Below, in pieces: positions 8,207 through 18,727 of a stretch of DNA of 42,500 nt (position 1 is the stretch's first letter; the number at the start of each line of letters is the position of its first letter). A model generated the notes under the pieces. It was not told the DNA's origin and did not search any database. It was given only the letters and a program-made list of their open reading frames with translations. This stretch comes from Flavobacteriales bacterium UBA4466. GTDB taxonomy: Bacteria > Bacteroidota > Bacteroidia > Flavobacteriales_D > Sanyastnellaceae. The stretch spans positions 1 through 42,500 of the forward strand of contig CAJJDD010000011.1 in NCBI GenBank assembly GCA_905182895.1. The letters run 5' to 3'. Position numbers and translations under genes: made by a program.

Positions 8207-11200
8207 TTATTCCTTTACCACTCTGCTAATTAAAATCTCTCTATTATTACTTACAGAGATATTATATAGTCCAGTCTCGAATTCTTCTAAAGAAACTTCA
8301 ATAGGTCCGTTAGACAAATCAAACTGTGCTGTTTTAACGACTTCACCTGTTACAGTAGTAACTTGAAGATTTACTATTTCATTTACATCCCATCCAAGCA
8401 CATCTATAACCACTTTGTCAGATGTAGGATTTGGGTAAACAGTTAAATCATTAGTTATAATTCCCACAGGGTCATCGCTATCGACAATGATTACACAGTT
8501 TACCGTAATCCAGTTTTGGTAAGAAAATTCACAGAACTGGACTCCATTCCAAATTGTAATCGTTACAGTCACTGTGTATGTTCCTGACCCAGGAAAGTTA
8601 TGTAGTATTACAGAAGGCCCACTAACGGGCAAACTTCCATCTCCAAAATCCCAAGTAATATTCGTAATAACTCCAGGAGCTAATACTGTGCTGTAATCAT
8701 AGAATTTTGCCGTACATCCAGACTTCTTGTAATTGAAGAAAGGGTTTCCTTCACAAGGAAGCGGGTCAACATCACAGTTTACTTCTATTTGTAACTGGTA
8801 AGTGTCGGTACAAATCGTACTTCCGTTCCATCCAGTAACTGTTAAAGTAACAGTGTAAACTCCAGAAGTAGCATAAGTATGAACAGGGCTAGCTAGTGTA
8901 GAAGTGTTCCCGTCACCGAAATTCCAATTCCAAGCTATTATGGAAGTTCCTCCAGAGAAGGCAGAAAGATCAATGAACTGAACCATACACGTGACATCAC
9001 TCAGGTAATCATAATCGAACAATGCATCTAAACTGCATTCCGTATCACATTCTGTGGTAACTGTCCAGCAGAAATGATCTTCACATACTGTTCCGTCATT
9101 GTGCACTGCTGTTACATATAAACATACAGTGTATGTTCCTGCCGTAGCATATGTATGACTTGGGTTTTGAAGAGTAGATGTATTCGAATCTCCGAAAGCC
9201 CAAACCCAATTGGTAATAACCGTTCCTGGCCCTGCGATACTGAAGTCAGTAAAGTTTACAGTGTTTCCACTTACAGTTTCCTGCCAGAAAGCATCAATTT
9301 CACAATCACGTGGACATGGGTCACAGTCAATAATTACAGTTTCACAATACTGACCTATGAGCTCCCAGTTTTCACAACAGAAAACCTTTAAGCACACCTC
9401 GTAACTTCCGTCTGCTGGGAATGTATAGTTAAGATCTATAGTACTCCCTATTACGGTTCCATCTACACACCAGAAGTAACAGTATTCATCTGAGTTAGCT
9501 AAGTCATCTACATTATTACTAAATGTATAAGTATAACAATCATCGTCTGAAGTTACACCGTAATCAAACCAATCAAGTATAGTCGGTTCAACACATCCTC
9601 CACATTCAACTTCAATAGTCTCACAATGAGTTATTCTGTTATTAGGGTTGTCACAACAGAATGCTGTAAAGCAAATGTCATACACACCGCTTACTCCTAA
9701 TGGAATATTAGTCGTGTTTTCATCTCCAACAACAATTCCGTCCACTGTTAATTCGAAACATACATCTCCACAGTAATCATCAGTCCAGTAAGGGCTTATG
9801 ACAGCGTTGCAATCAGCAGTTATCGTATAATCAAAGCCTACAGAAGAAGGCAATCTACATGGACAATTAATTTCAAATTGTTCGCAAATCACAATTGAAT
9901 TCTCTGGATTATCACAACAGAAGACTCTAGCGCATATCTCATGATTAATTTCATCGAAACAATCAAACTGGTGCGTTAAGTTAATGCCGCTGTTTCCACT
10001 AACGCATAACACCTTTTCAGCTTGAAATACTATCAATCATGGCTGTATTATGGCTTCAGATGTTGCAAACAATTTTCATCTTTACTTATAGCTAATATTA
10101 ACTCCTGAGGAACTTCACAACAAGCTGTTTCTATAACTACTTGGGTACAGATAGTCTCACATTCAGTAGAATCTATTGGGTTTCCTGCGGCATCTATATT
10201 AGAAGCGCAACAAGTAGTTATACAAGCAATATAATTGCCTGGCGCAGCATACTCATGACATGGGTCTGTTCCTGTAGATCCATCTCCATAGTTATAAGAC
10301 ATTACAATGGCAGGACACGGTCCTTCATAAATAGGTGTCAAACAAACTCTGCAGTCTGTAACATCAGCTAATAATAAGAAGGGATGAGTACATGGACAGT
10401 CTACATAAAGCTCAGTGCATAACTCAAGTGGTTCTCCTGGATTATCACAACATGTGTACATAACACATATCTGATGCCATCCGTTTTGAGTACAATCGAA
10501 ATCGAACGTCTGAAGATTACTAGTAGGACCAAATACTGGCACACCATCTAGTGACCAATTGAAACATAAGTTATCCGTATCAGTTCCAGCTGGGAAACTA
10601 ACTTCAGCCAAGTAACTGCATGATCCAGAAATTTCATCTATAATTAAATCTACCCGAGGAAGATTAGCTGGATCACAACAACAATCAATGTCGAACGAAG
10701 CGAAAGACCCGTTTCCAGAAGGAAACTCATCATCACAACAGTAAATTTTAGTACCAATTTCAAACTCAGTACATATTCCCGTAAAGTCAATAGTTAATGA
10801 ACCATCTGCATTTATAGTTCCTCCAGGGTAAACCGTATCGTCATATATCCACCACCAACAGTAAGGATGAGCTAAAGGCTGTCCTGCTACGTGAAGCATA
10901 AAGGTATACACGCACCCATCAGTAGTAGCTATTAATTCTGCTTCATTTGGTCCTAATAATTCACATGGACATTCACAATCTGGTGTAAACGTTATGCAGT
11001 TGTCTCCTACTGCTTCACCTGTTTCACAACATCTAACTACTACACATATCTGATAAATAGTATCATCATCACACTCAAAAGTGTTCGTCACAGTAGCTGT
11101 TGTTCCTATTCCTACTCCATTTAGAGTCCACTCATAACAATACAAGCTTGGGTCTGTAGCTCCGAATAAGTTAGCCGTAAATGAATACATGCATTCTACA

Positions 11201-13629
11201 GTAGTATCAGCAGCTGTTATAGCTACGCTACCTATTTCTGGACATGGACATTCACATGTTACTTCGAAATCTCTACAGCTCTCGATGAACACATCAGGAT
11301 TATCACAACAGAAGATTCTAGCACATATATAATGTCCTCCATTATCCTCACAATCAAATGACAATGTGATGTCTCCTGGCGTTAAATCACTTGCAAATGG
11401 TCCTCCATCTAAACTCCATGTCACACAGTAATCTGCTATAGAAATCAATGCTGGGTTTATTTCAAATGCATAATCACAGTTATCTGCATCTATACTGCTT
11501 GCGATTTGGAAATCTGTAGGTAAGTCACATGGACATGGACAGTCTACAAAAAAGTCAATACAGTGTTCTACAAAAACTGTAGGATCGTCACAACAGAATA
11601 CATGCACACATATGAAGTGTCCTCCATTGTCTTCACAATCAAAAGTCAAATCTAGAGAGGAACCTGTAGCTGAGGATACAAAAGGTGCACCATCTATACT
11701 CCATCCTGCACATAGTCCAGTTGTGGAATCTATAAGTGCTGGATCAATATCAAATCTATAGTTACATCCATCAGTTGATGTTTGTACTATATCTACAATA
11801 GTCGGTAAGTCACATGGACAATCACACTGCTACTTCGAAATCTACTACAGCTCTCGATGAACACATCAGGATTATCACAGCAGAAGATTCTAGCACATAT
11901 ATAATGTCCTCCATTATCTTCACAATCAAATGATAATGTAATGTCTCCTGGTGTTAAATCACTTACAAATGGTCCTCCATCTAAACTCCATGTCACACAG
12001 TAATCTGCTGATGAAACTAAGGCTGGATCTATTTCAAATGCATAATCACAGTTATCTGCATCTATACTACTTGCTATTTGGAAATCCTGTTGGAAGATCA
12101 CATGGACAAGCACAATCTGGTGTAAACGTTATGCAGTTGTCTCCTACTACTTCTCCTGTTTCACAACATTTAACTACTACACATATCTGATAAACATTAT
12201 CATCATCACACTCAAAAGTATTCGTTACAGTAGCTGTTGTCCCGATTCCTAATCCATTTAGAGTCCACTCATAACAATACAAGCTTGGGTCTGTAGCTCC
12301 GAATAAGTTAGCGGTAAATGAATACATACATTCTACAGTAGTTTCAGCAGCTGCTATAACTACTCCATTTATTGGAAGACACGGACAATCACATTAGAAA
12401 TGAAATCGATACACTCCTGTCCTAAAAGTTCTCCTGTATCGCAGCAGACAATATCGAGACATAAAATGTGTGGACCATTGTCTTCACAACCCATGTGATA
12501 AGGAATAGTATTCGAATTACCACCAATATTAATCTCCATCTAATGACCATTGGTAACAATAGTCTACCGGATTTGTTCCTGAAGAAAATGTGAAGTCAGC
12601 ATCAAACATATAATCACAATCCTGAGAAACTAAACTTGTGTTCAGAGTAAGATCTATAATAGGTTCACAAATGCAGTCACATGCTACTTCGAAATCTCTA
12701 CAGCTCTCGATGAACACATCAGGATTATCACAACAGAAGATTCTAGCACATATATAATGTCCTCCATTATCTTCACAATCAAATGACAATGTGATGTCTC
12801 CTGGCGTTAAATCACTTACAAATGGTCCTCCATCTAAACTCCATGTAACACAGTAATCTGCTGATGAAACTAAGGCTGGATCTATTTCAAATGTATAATC
12901 ACAGTTATCTGCATCTATACTAGATACTATCTGAAATTCTGTTGGAGAGATCGCAAGGACAAGGCTCACACGCTAACACATACGAATTGCAAAACTCCCA
13001 TACAGTTTCTCCTGTATCACAACAAAAAACACGGACACATATATCGTGAATTCCATTTTCTTCGCATCCTGTTAAAACAAAGGAGTTCTCATCTACACCA
13101 GATGAAAATAAAACACCGTCTAAAGTCCACTCCTTACAATAAGATGAAGCTCCACTGATTTCTAGACGAAGCTCACAAGGAACATTTGGAGTAGTTACAT
13201 TAATAAGAACTGGTGCTATTGTTAATGGATCACAAGGATCTGTGCACAGCACTCTGCTGTAATCAGGTTTGCACAGACTTCATTTGCTGCCAAGCTGGTT
13301 CAGCACAGCATGTCGGCACTTCCTGCACAACTCTAAAGGTTCTCCATCACACTCTATAAGTACTGGTTTGTAGTCAATGGACCAGAACCTATGAAATGAG
13401 CCTCCATAAAACCAATCAGCGCAATAAACACCTTCTTCTATAGGCGTCATCTGCATCAAGTGATAAATCATACTCGCAAAACCCAGGCCCTGAAGCTGAA
13501 AGCGTGGTAATAAGATCCAGATCCTACTGGAAGTGTCGCAGGGGGGCTTGCGCTTGCGACATAAGTCTGCATGAAACAGACGAAAAAAACGGAGAGAATC
13601 GCTTTCCATAAAATATTGAATTTGTTCAT
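8207..13629 (-). CDS. Giant secreted Cys-rich repeat / PKD protein with type IX secretion sorting domain; at least eight frame breaks
   Basis: From the ATG at 13629 (signal peptide LWKAILSVFFVCFMQTYVASA) to the stop at 8207 the region encodes about 1,800 residues if frames are joined. Roughly a dozen modules of about 90 residues follow one pattern: Cys-x-Tyr-x-Phe strand, Tyr-Cys-x-x-Trp-Ser-Leu-Asp-Gly, NGxHxIC, then (F/V)FCCDNP, and a closing CxCxC linker (for example DCPCPC). A PKD-like unit lies at 10130-10390 (YGDGS). The last 609 residues hold three more Cys modules, three canonical PKD domains (FGDSNTST, FGDGNTST, FGDGSLPV) and a C-terminal sorting domain from VYPNPTSDK to LISRVVKE, the Por secretion/type IX class. 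The product should be exported and anchored or released at the cell surface as an adhesin-like, probably disulfide-stapled fibre. Frame breaks fall near 13500, 13270, 12940, 12530, 12390, 12090, 11855, 11830 and 10040. Genuine decay cannot be excluded. Confidence 0.8.
9804..9812 (+). repeat. GCGTTGCAA iterated motif, site 4
   Basis: Exact copy inside the giant repeat protein gene, here on the strand opposite to the gene. Confidence 0.5.
10974..11227 (-). repeat. Near-identical module D of the giant gene
   Basis: About 250 bases encoding YSFTANLFGATDPSLYCYEW onward to DNCITFTPDC. It is nearly base-for-base the same as module E (12111-12362), with scattered substitutions. Confidence 0.8.
11261..11520 (-). 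repeat. Near-identical module A of the giant gene
   Basis: About 260 bases encoding IASSIDADNCDYAFEINPAL to IESCRDFEV. Two further copies, B (11832-12090) and C (12686-12940), are nearly identical at the DNA level. Confidence 0.8.
11832..12090 (-). repeat. Near-identical module B of the giant gene, frameshifted
   Basis: Matches module A closely but has an extra T near 11855 (TGTAGTAGA against TGTAGAGA) and an extra G near 11829. These break the frame after IESC and create a spurious stop. Removing both restores ESCRDFEVACDCPCDLPT. Confidence 0.8.
12111..12362 (-). repeat. Near-identical module E of the giant gene
   Basis: Second copy of module D. In gene order it precedes a module of the A/B/C type, whereas D follows one, so modules have been duplicated and rearranged. 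Confidence 0.8.
12686..12940 (-). repeat. Near-identical module C of the giant gene
   Basis: Third copy of the A-type module, encoding IVSSIDADNCDYTFEIDPAL to IESCRDFEVAC. The frame changes just upstream at about 12940. Confidence 0.8.
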
Positions 13630-14032
13630 GACTTAAAGATTTAATTAATAAACGTGGTTAATTTTCCTCTAAAATCACTCTTTAAGTCACGTTAAATGGG
13701 GTTTTATAGCATGTGGTAAGCCTTATTTAGAATTCGGCTGGACTCTCTGAGAATTCGGTAAATTCAATTATTCGCTAATGAATTTAGCTGAAGATATTTT
13801 ACCATTCTCTAGAACCGCACATAGCATAAGCTACAGGATTATTAGTTACTGGATCTGGCATAGATGAGAGTTCGGATATGGAGAACAGTGGGATGTGAGG
13901 AGTTTGGTGGAATAAGGATAAAAGGAGAATCGGAACAGTTACAAAACACCGCATTAGTCAATTATAAAAATGGATAACACCCGGAAATCGAAGTCCGAAA
14001 ATTGATTGAATTAGGCACTCAGTTTTTGCCAT
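13630..14032. other. Non-coding region upstream of the giant gene
   Basis: About 400 bases between the atoE stop and the giant gene start, both on the minus strand. No gene is visible. It presumably carries the promoter of the giant gene, but I could not identify a convincing TAnnTTTG element. Confidence 0.4.
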
Positions 14033-15440
14033 CTAAAAAAACATCAACCCCACCATAAAAATAACCGCTCCTACCAACATTAGTACAAGCGTATATGGCA
14101 ATATCTCCTTAGCCTTTAACCCAGTAATTCCTAATAAAGGCAGCGCCCAAAAAGGCTGGAGCATATTGGTGAGCTGGTCACCGTAAGCCATGGCTAGGAT
14201 GCTTTTGTTTAATGGAGACTCCAATTTTTATCGCTGATTCTACTATTATTGGTCCTTGTACGGCCCATTGCCCTCCACCGCTTGGAACAAAAATATTTAC
14301 TATTCCAGCACTTAAAAATGTTAGAATAGGAAATGTTTGTTTAGTGGAAATTTCAATAAAAAAATCTGACATGATTTCTATCATTCCTGAATATTTCATA
14401 ATACCCATAATTCCAAAATATAAAGGAAATTGTATGAGAATTCCTGATGCACCTCTTATAGCTTTGTCAATAGCCATTAAGAAGTTATAGAAATTTTGAT
14501 GAAGTGTCAAAGCCAGCCCAAACAGCACCAGGTTTATCCAGTTGGGGTTTATAAATTTCCATCCAGTTATTCCACCATCAGCATTCCACGCTACTACTGA
14601 AGCCACTAGAAGCATCAGTAATCCAAATCCTATTCCTACCCAGCTCAAATGGTCCATTCTTTCTGCTCCTAAGACTTTAGACACAATGGTGGTTTCTGCA
14701 GCTGGAGTTAAATTTCTTACCGTTTTTTCGGATGGTTTTCTTTTTCCGAGCCAGTACATTACTGCTGGTAGAATTAAGATTAGTGCCCAACTAATACTGA
14801 TATTCATAGAACTGAATACCGTTTCATCATACGTAATCGCTTCTGGAACTAAGTCTAATTTGTCTGCAGATAGGCCCTGGGCTTTGCTTAGTAATTCTCC
14901 TGGTTCTGCTATTTTAGAAAGGCTGCTTCCACTAAACCCTCCGTGCCAGACCATGAGTCCTGAATAACCGGCTGCTCCTATTAATGGGTAGTTGAGAGGA
15001 ATCTTGCGTTGCAACGCGTATTCTCCTACTTTACGTGCGAAAATAGCACCGAAAATCAGGCCTAAACCCCAATTAAACAGGGCTACCGTGACTGTTAAAA
15101 GTGTTACTCCAAATGCTGCGAGAGCAGTATTCTTGCAAAAAATGGAGGTCAATAAATCGATGGCTTGGCTGAATGGTTTGGTCAAGGCTAGGGCATGACC
15201 CAAAACCAGCATAAATGCCATCTGAAAGGCGAAGGTGAGCAGATTACTCTTGAATAATCCTTCTTGCCAAGAAAACGCCAGGCTTTCAGCATGGCTTAAA
15301 AAAGATATTTCTGGTGGCTTCAGGAAGCACAAAGCCACCAGAAATACAAATAGGGTTAGACTTACGGCTATACCAAACGGTGAGGGCAAGAGTTTTTTAA
15401 AAACCCGTGCAAATCCATCTGAAAGACCGCTTAAACTCAT
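14033..15440 (-). CDS. atoE: Short-chain fatty acid transporter, AtoE family, one frameshift
   Basis: A polytopic membrane protein of about 468 residues, normal for the family. The first 405 residues are continuous (TM-rich, with IGAAGYSGLMVWHGGFSGSSL and FVPSGGGQWAVQGPI as conserved stretches). The frame then shifts at about 14205, and the C-terminus continues as SILAMAYGDQLTNMLQPFWALPLLGI, the expected end of AtoE. Deleting one C in the codons for GVS restores GVSLNKSILAMAYGD. The likely role is import of short-chain fatty acids across the inner membrane. The start at 15440 lies 3 bases after the DUF3127 stop, so it is probably translated from the same mRNA. Confidence 0.88.
15006..15017. 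repeat. GCGTTGCAACGC palindrome, site 5
   Basis: Full 12-base palindrome inside atoE, encoding Ala-Leu-Gln-Arg with GCG, TTG and CGC codons that look uncommon in the neighbouring genes. Confidence 0.5.
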
Positions 15441-15443
15441 TCC

Positions 15444-15803
15444 TTAGAATGGTAAATCATCTTCTTCCTCAGAGCTTAAATCGATAGGTGCAGCAGCTGC
15501 CATAGGTGCAGGCGGCATTTCTCCTTGGGGTGCTCCAGCTCCGGCTACAGCTCCTTCTACTTTCCAAGCTACTAAGTTGTTATAGTATTTTCCGTTATAC
15601 TCGTTTCCTCTGATATCGAAAAGAACTTTAATCATGTCGCCATCGTTTACGTTGGCTATCATTTCACACTTTTCTTTGAATAATTCAAATTTAACATCTT
15701 GAGGATACTGCTCTTGAGTAGTAACTACGAATTCTCTTTTGAAAAATCCACTGTCGAACTTTTGTTCGTCCATTTTCACTTTTAACTTTCCTGTTAATTC
15801 CAT
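15444..15803 (-). CDS. DUF3127 protein with SSB-like acidic tail
   Basis: 119 residues. The core (MELTGKLKVKMDEQKFDSG, then FVVTTQEQYPQDVKFELF, and VNDGDMIKVLFDIRGNEY) matches the Bacteroidota DUF3127 family, which has an OB-fold appearance. A low-complexity Ala/Gly/Pro linker (about residues 88-108) leads to SSEEEDDLPF. That tail closely resembles the DDDIPF tip by which single-stranded DNA-binding proteins recruit repair and replication partners. The architecture of OB core, flexible linker and acidic Phe-terminated tip suggests a single-strand nucleic-acid binder; the function is not established. It lies between the flavin reductase-like gene (29-base gap) and atoE (3-base gap). Confidence 0.8.
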   Translation of the reverse strand: MELTGKLKVKMDEQKFDSGFFKREFVVTTQEQYPQDVKFELFKEKCEMIANVNDGDMIKVLFDIRGNEYNGKYYNNLVAWKVEGAVAGAGAPQGEMPPAPMAAAAPIDLSSEEEDDLPF

Positions 15804-15832
15804 TGTATTGTTTATTCTATTGTAAATTAATT

Positions 15833-16732
15833 CTATCCGTTATTAAAAGTCAGAAGCGTTTTCCACGCTTCTTCTATTTGGTCTTGCTCTAAAAAATCAT
15901 GTGCCATTTCATGAAGCTTCTGCTCTAGTTCTGGCTGATGATCTTCTAATTCTATAAATAATTCTGATAATTCTATCAGCTTAAAGTCGTTTACATCTGT
16001 TTCGTTCGGCAGTGATTCTACGTTCCCTAATTTCCCTAAATCATTGCCTGTGAGAAACTTACTCTTTCTAATTGATATTGGTAATGCATCTACTCCTATT
16101 CCCATTGTCCTAATAGGTTTAGCTACTTCAAATATAGCATCTCCAGACGCTCTAGTGTACCAGTTGCCTCCACATCTTCCTACTAAATCTATTTTATGCT
16201 GGTTTATTTTTCCGTCTTCATCCATCACCGATTCATCTACATGAATGGCTACCACCTCACAAATCACCAAATTTCCTGCTCCGCCTTCTGCTCCTAATTC
16301 GATCACTTCTTTCACCACACACTCCATCTGTACCGGTGCTTCTTTTACTCTAAACGGTCTTACTTTCTCAGAAGCCTCTTGGGTGAAGCCGGCTTTTTCA
16401 AATTCATTAGTCCCTTTCGGATACTCTGTGCTGGAGAGTGACATCTGATGAAGCATATCATAATTCACCACATTAATAACTACCTCAGCTATCTTTTTCA
16501 CATTCTCATAAGTATGCTTAGTCGTGTTATCTCTTCCTCTTCTGGCTGGAGAGAATATTAGAATAGGAGGATTAGCACTAAAAACATTAAAAAAACTAAA
16601 CGGAGAAAGGTTTGGGCGACCTTCTTCATCTAAGGTACTAGCAAAAGCGATAGGCCGAGGGCCAATAGCTCCTGAGAGTAATCCATGTACTTTTCCTACT
16701 GGAAGTTCTTTTGGATAAAATGTTTTTGTCAT
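15833..16732 (-). CDS. Flavin reductase-like domain protein
   Basis: 299 residues from the ATG at 16732 (MTKTFYPKELPVGKVHGLLS); a TTG eight codons upstream is less likely. Residues about 15-215 match the FMN-binding flavin reductase-like family: GPRPIAFASTLDEEGRPNL, then SPFSFFNVFSANPPILIFSP and later DTTKHTYEN-type sequence. The C-terminal 80 residues are helical and acidic. Substrate is unknown; such proteins bind FMN and reduce flavin or act as small flavoenzymes in the cytoplasm. It follows purE by 27 bases, so it is probably in the same operon. Confidence 0.82.
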   Translation of the reverse strand: MTKTFYPKELPVGKVHGLLSGAIGPRPIAFASTLDEEGRPNLSPFSFFNVFSANPPILIFSPARRGRDNTTKHTYENVKKIAEVVINVVNYDMLHQMSLSSTEYPKGTNEFEKAGFTQEASEKVRPFRVKEAPVQMECVVKEVIELGAEGGAGNLVICEVVAIHVDESVMDEDGKINQHKIDLVGRCGGNWYTRASGDAIFEVAKPIRTMGIGVDALPISIRKSKFLTGNDLGKLGNVESLPNETDVNDFKLIELSELFIELEDHQPELEQKLHEMAHDFLEQDQIEEAWKTLLTFNNG

Positions 16733-16759
16733 GTTCTCTTTAGTTGCTCCGCTCAATAT

Positions 16760-17254
16760 CTATTTATTACCCTCTTCCACTTCTTTCACCATATCAATCA
16801 CTTGATCAGCTAAATATGCTTTGTATAGTTTAATTCTATCTCTTACTTTTTGGTCAGCTACTCCTATAATCTGTGCAGCTAAAATCCCTGCATTTTTCGC
16901 TCCATCTAGTGCTACAGTAGCCACAGGAACTCCTCCTGGCATCTGAAGAATAGAAAGAATACTATCCCATCCATCTATAGAATTACTAGACTTTACAGGA
17001 ACACCAATTACTGGAAGTGGGCTTGTTGCCGCAATCATACCTGGAAAATGTGCTGCACCTCCAGCCCCTGCGATAATTGTTTTTATTCCTCTATCAGCCG
17101 CTTCCTCGGCATACTTCACCATTCTGTGCGGAGTTCTATGAGCAGAAACTACAGTTATTTCATACGTAATTCCCAGTTCTTTAAGAATATCAGCTGCCTT
17201 CTGCATTACTGGCAGGTCCGACTTACTTCCCATTATTATTCCTACTTCAGCCAT
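16760..17254 (-). CDS. purE: 5-(carboxyamino)imidazole ribonucleotide mutase (class I PurE)
   Basis: 164 residues from the ATG at 17254 (MAEVGIIMGSKSDLPVM). This enzyme moves the carboxylate of N5-CAIR to give CAIR in purine synthesis. Family landmarks are GSKSDLPVM, VSAHRTPHRM and AGAGGAAHFPGM, all present, plus PVKSSNSIDGWDSILSILQM. The frame is open 27 codons further upstream into the nupC end, but the promoter at 17282-17289 lies within that extension, which rules it out. It heads a probable operon with flavin reductase-like, DUF3127 and atoE genes. Confidence 0.95.
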   Translation of the reverse strand: MAEVGIIMGSKSDLPVMQKAADILKELGITYEITVVSAHRTPHRMVKYAEEAADRGIKTIIAGAGGAAHFPGMIAATSPLPVIGVPVKSSNSIDGWDSILSILQMPGGVPVATVALDGAKNAGILAAQIIGVADQKVRDRIKLYKAYLADQVIDMVKEVEEGNK

Positions 17255-17269
17255 GTGTTTTTTTATTAT

Positions 17270-17283
17270 GCGTAGCAACGCAA
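17270..17283. repeat. GCGTAGCAACGCAA, one-base variant of the iterated motif
   Basis: Immediately downstream of the purE -7 element, so in the start region of the transcript. The same variant occurs in reverse at 2412-2422, near the nhaC start. Confidence 0.4.
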
Positions 17284-17289
17284 AATTAG
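17282..17289 (-). promoter_or_regulatory. purE promoter -7 element
   Basis: The minus strand reads TAATTTTG, an exact TAnnTTTG match, 28 bases upstream of the purE ATG and in the 41-base gap after nupC. It gives the purE cluster its own start. Confidence 0.55.
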
Positions 17290-17295
17290 TATCTC

Positions 17296-18591
17296 TTAAT
17301 AAAACATTCCCACTATAGCTGCTGTAAACAGACACGCTAACGTTCCTCCAATTAATGCCTTGAAACCGAGTTTACTTAAAAGCCCCTTTCTGGTAGGCGC
17401 TAATGCTCCAATTCCTCCAATTTGAATTCCGATAGATGCGAAGTTAGCAAATCCACAAAGAATATAAGTAGCCATTACTATGGACTTATCTTCGGTAAAT
17501 ACACCTGAGGTTTTCATCCCACCAAGTGTACCATACGCTACAAATTCATTTAGAATGGTTTTCTCGCCTAAAAGCTGACCAACGAGAAGCATATCTTCCT
17601 GACAAACTCCGATTAGCCATACGATAGGAGCTCCAACATAACCTAGCAGCATATCAAAAGACAACCCAGCATAAGGTGTGTTTTCAGCTATAAGTCCATT
17701 TAAATTGGTGATGTGGCCAACTTTCATAAGAGCAGCATTCCCAAATGCCATTAAAGCGGTAAAAACCAATAGCATGGCACCTACATTCACCGCTAACCTT
17801 AATCCATCCGAGGTACCATTAGATATTGCTTCCAATGCGTTACTTCCGATTTTTTCGTTTGAAATTTTAAGCTCTTGATTGAACTCTTCCGTTTCTGGAA
17901 CTAATATTTTAGCGGCTACTATGGCTGCTGGAGCAGACATGATAGACGCGGCTAATAAATGCTTGGCAAAACGGATAGTTTCCGCTTCATCTCCACCTCC
18001 TAAATATCCTATGTATGCCGCCAAAACTCCTCCAGCTATAGTGGCCATGCCACCAGTCATAAGCGACATAACCTCCGACTTGGTCATTTTATCCAAATAG
18101 GGCTTTACTAAAAGAGGCGCTTCTGTTTGGCCTAAGAAAATATTTCCTGCAGCTGCTAAACTCTCTGCTCCAGATAACTTCATTAATCGTTTCATTATCC
18201 AAGCAAAAGCCCATACTACTTTCTGAAGTATTCCCCAGTAGTAAAACAAGCTAGTTAGCGCTGAGAAGAATATTACAGTAGGAAGAATGATGATAGCGAA
18301 GTTTAATAAAGGAGATTCTATTTCTCCACCTCCAAAACTAGCGAACAAGAAGTTAGTCCCTTCCTGAGTGAAGCCTATAACTTTTGTAAATATTCTGCCT
18401 ATAAATTCGAAAAACAGCCCTACAGGAATGTACTCGTTGAGCTTATCATTTAAAATCAAGAAAGCAAAAACCAACTGAATGAGCAGTCCAACACCAACTT
18501 GTCTCCAATTAATTTTCTTCTTGTTGCTTGAAAACAAGAAGGCTATGCCTATTATAACGGCTATTCCGATAAACCCTCTAAGTATGCTCAT
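17296..18591 (-). CDS. nupC: Na+/nucleoside cotransporter, CNT (NupC) family
   Basis: 431 residues, intact, with about ten to eleven hydrophobic segments. Conserved CNT stretches include GQTEAPLLVKPYL (the nucleoside-binding GQTEAP loop), MTGGMATIAGGVLAAYIGYL and the late YILCGFANFASIGIQIGG. It imports nucleosides with Na+ or H+ at the inner membrane. It lies directly upstream of purE, so purine salvage and purine synthesis genes are adjacent and could be partly cotranscribed. Confidence 0.95.
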   Translation of the reverse strand: MSILRGFIGIAVIIGIAFLFSSNKKKINWRQVGVGLLIQLVFAFLILNDKLNEYIPVGLFFEFIGRIFTKVIGFTQEGTNFLFASFGGGEIESPLLNFAIIILPTVIFFSALTSLFYYWGILQKVVWAFAWIMKRLMKLSGAESLAAAGNIFLGQTEAPLLVKPYLDKMTKSEVMSLMTGGMATIAGGVLAAYIGYLGGGDEAETIRFAKHLLAASIMSAPAAIVAAKILVPETEEFNQELKISNEKIGSNALEAISNGTSDGLRLAVNVGAMLLVFTALMAFGNAALMKVGHITNLNGLIAENTPYAGLSFDMLLGYVGAPIVWLIGVCQEDMLLVGQLLGEKTILNEFVAYGTLGGMKTSGVFTEDKSIVMATYILCGFANFASIGIQIGGIGALAPTRKGLLSKLGFKALIGGTLACLFTAAIVGMFY

Positions 18592-18615
18592 GTGACTCCC
18601 TTGGTTTGGGTGCGC

Positions 18616-18623
18616 CGAAGATA
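18616..18623 (-). promoter_or_regulatory. Possible nupC promoter -7 element
   Basis: TATCTTCG on the minus strand, one mismatch from TAnnTTTG, 25 bases before the nupC ATG. Confidence 0.35.
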
Positions 18624-18727
18624 TAAAAGAAGGGTGGTAAAGTGTTTAACTTGTGGACTATTCAACCGGTATGTGGAAAAGTGAAGGGATTTGGGGGATT
18701 AATCAATCAAAAAAAAGACCCAAGAAA

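Noticed and set aside
8207-13629. CRISPR array suggested by the near-identical repeats
   Set aside because: Repeats are about 250 bases long and code for protein modules; there are no short repeats with unique spacers and no cas genes.
14212-15447. Several plus-strand open frames of 68-141 codons
   Set aside because: They are antisense to atoE and arise from its composition; none has a ribosome-binding context or recognisable motif.
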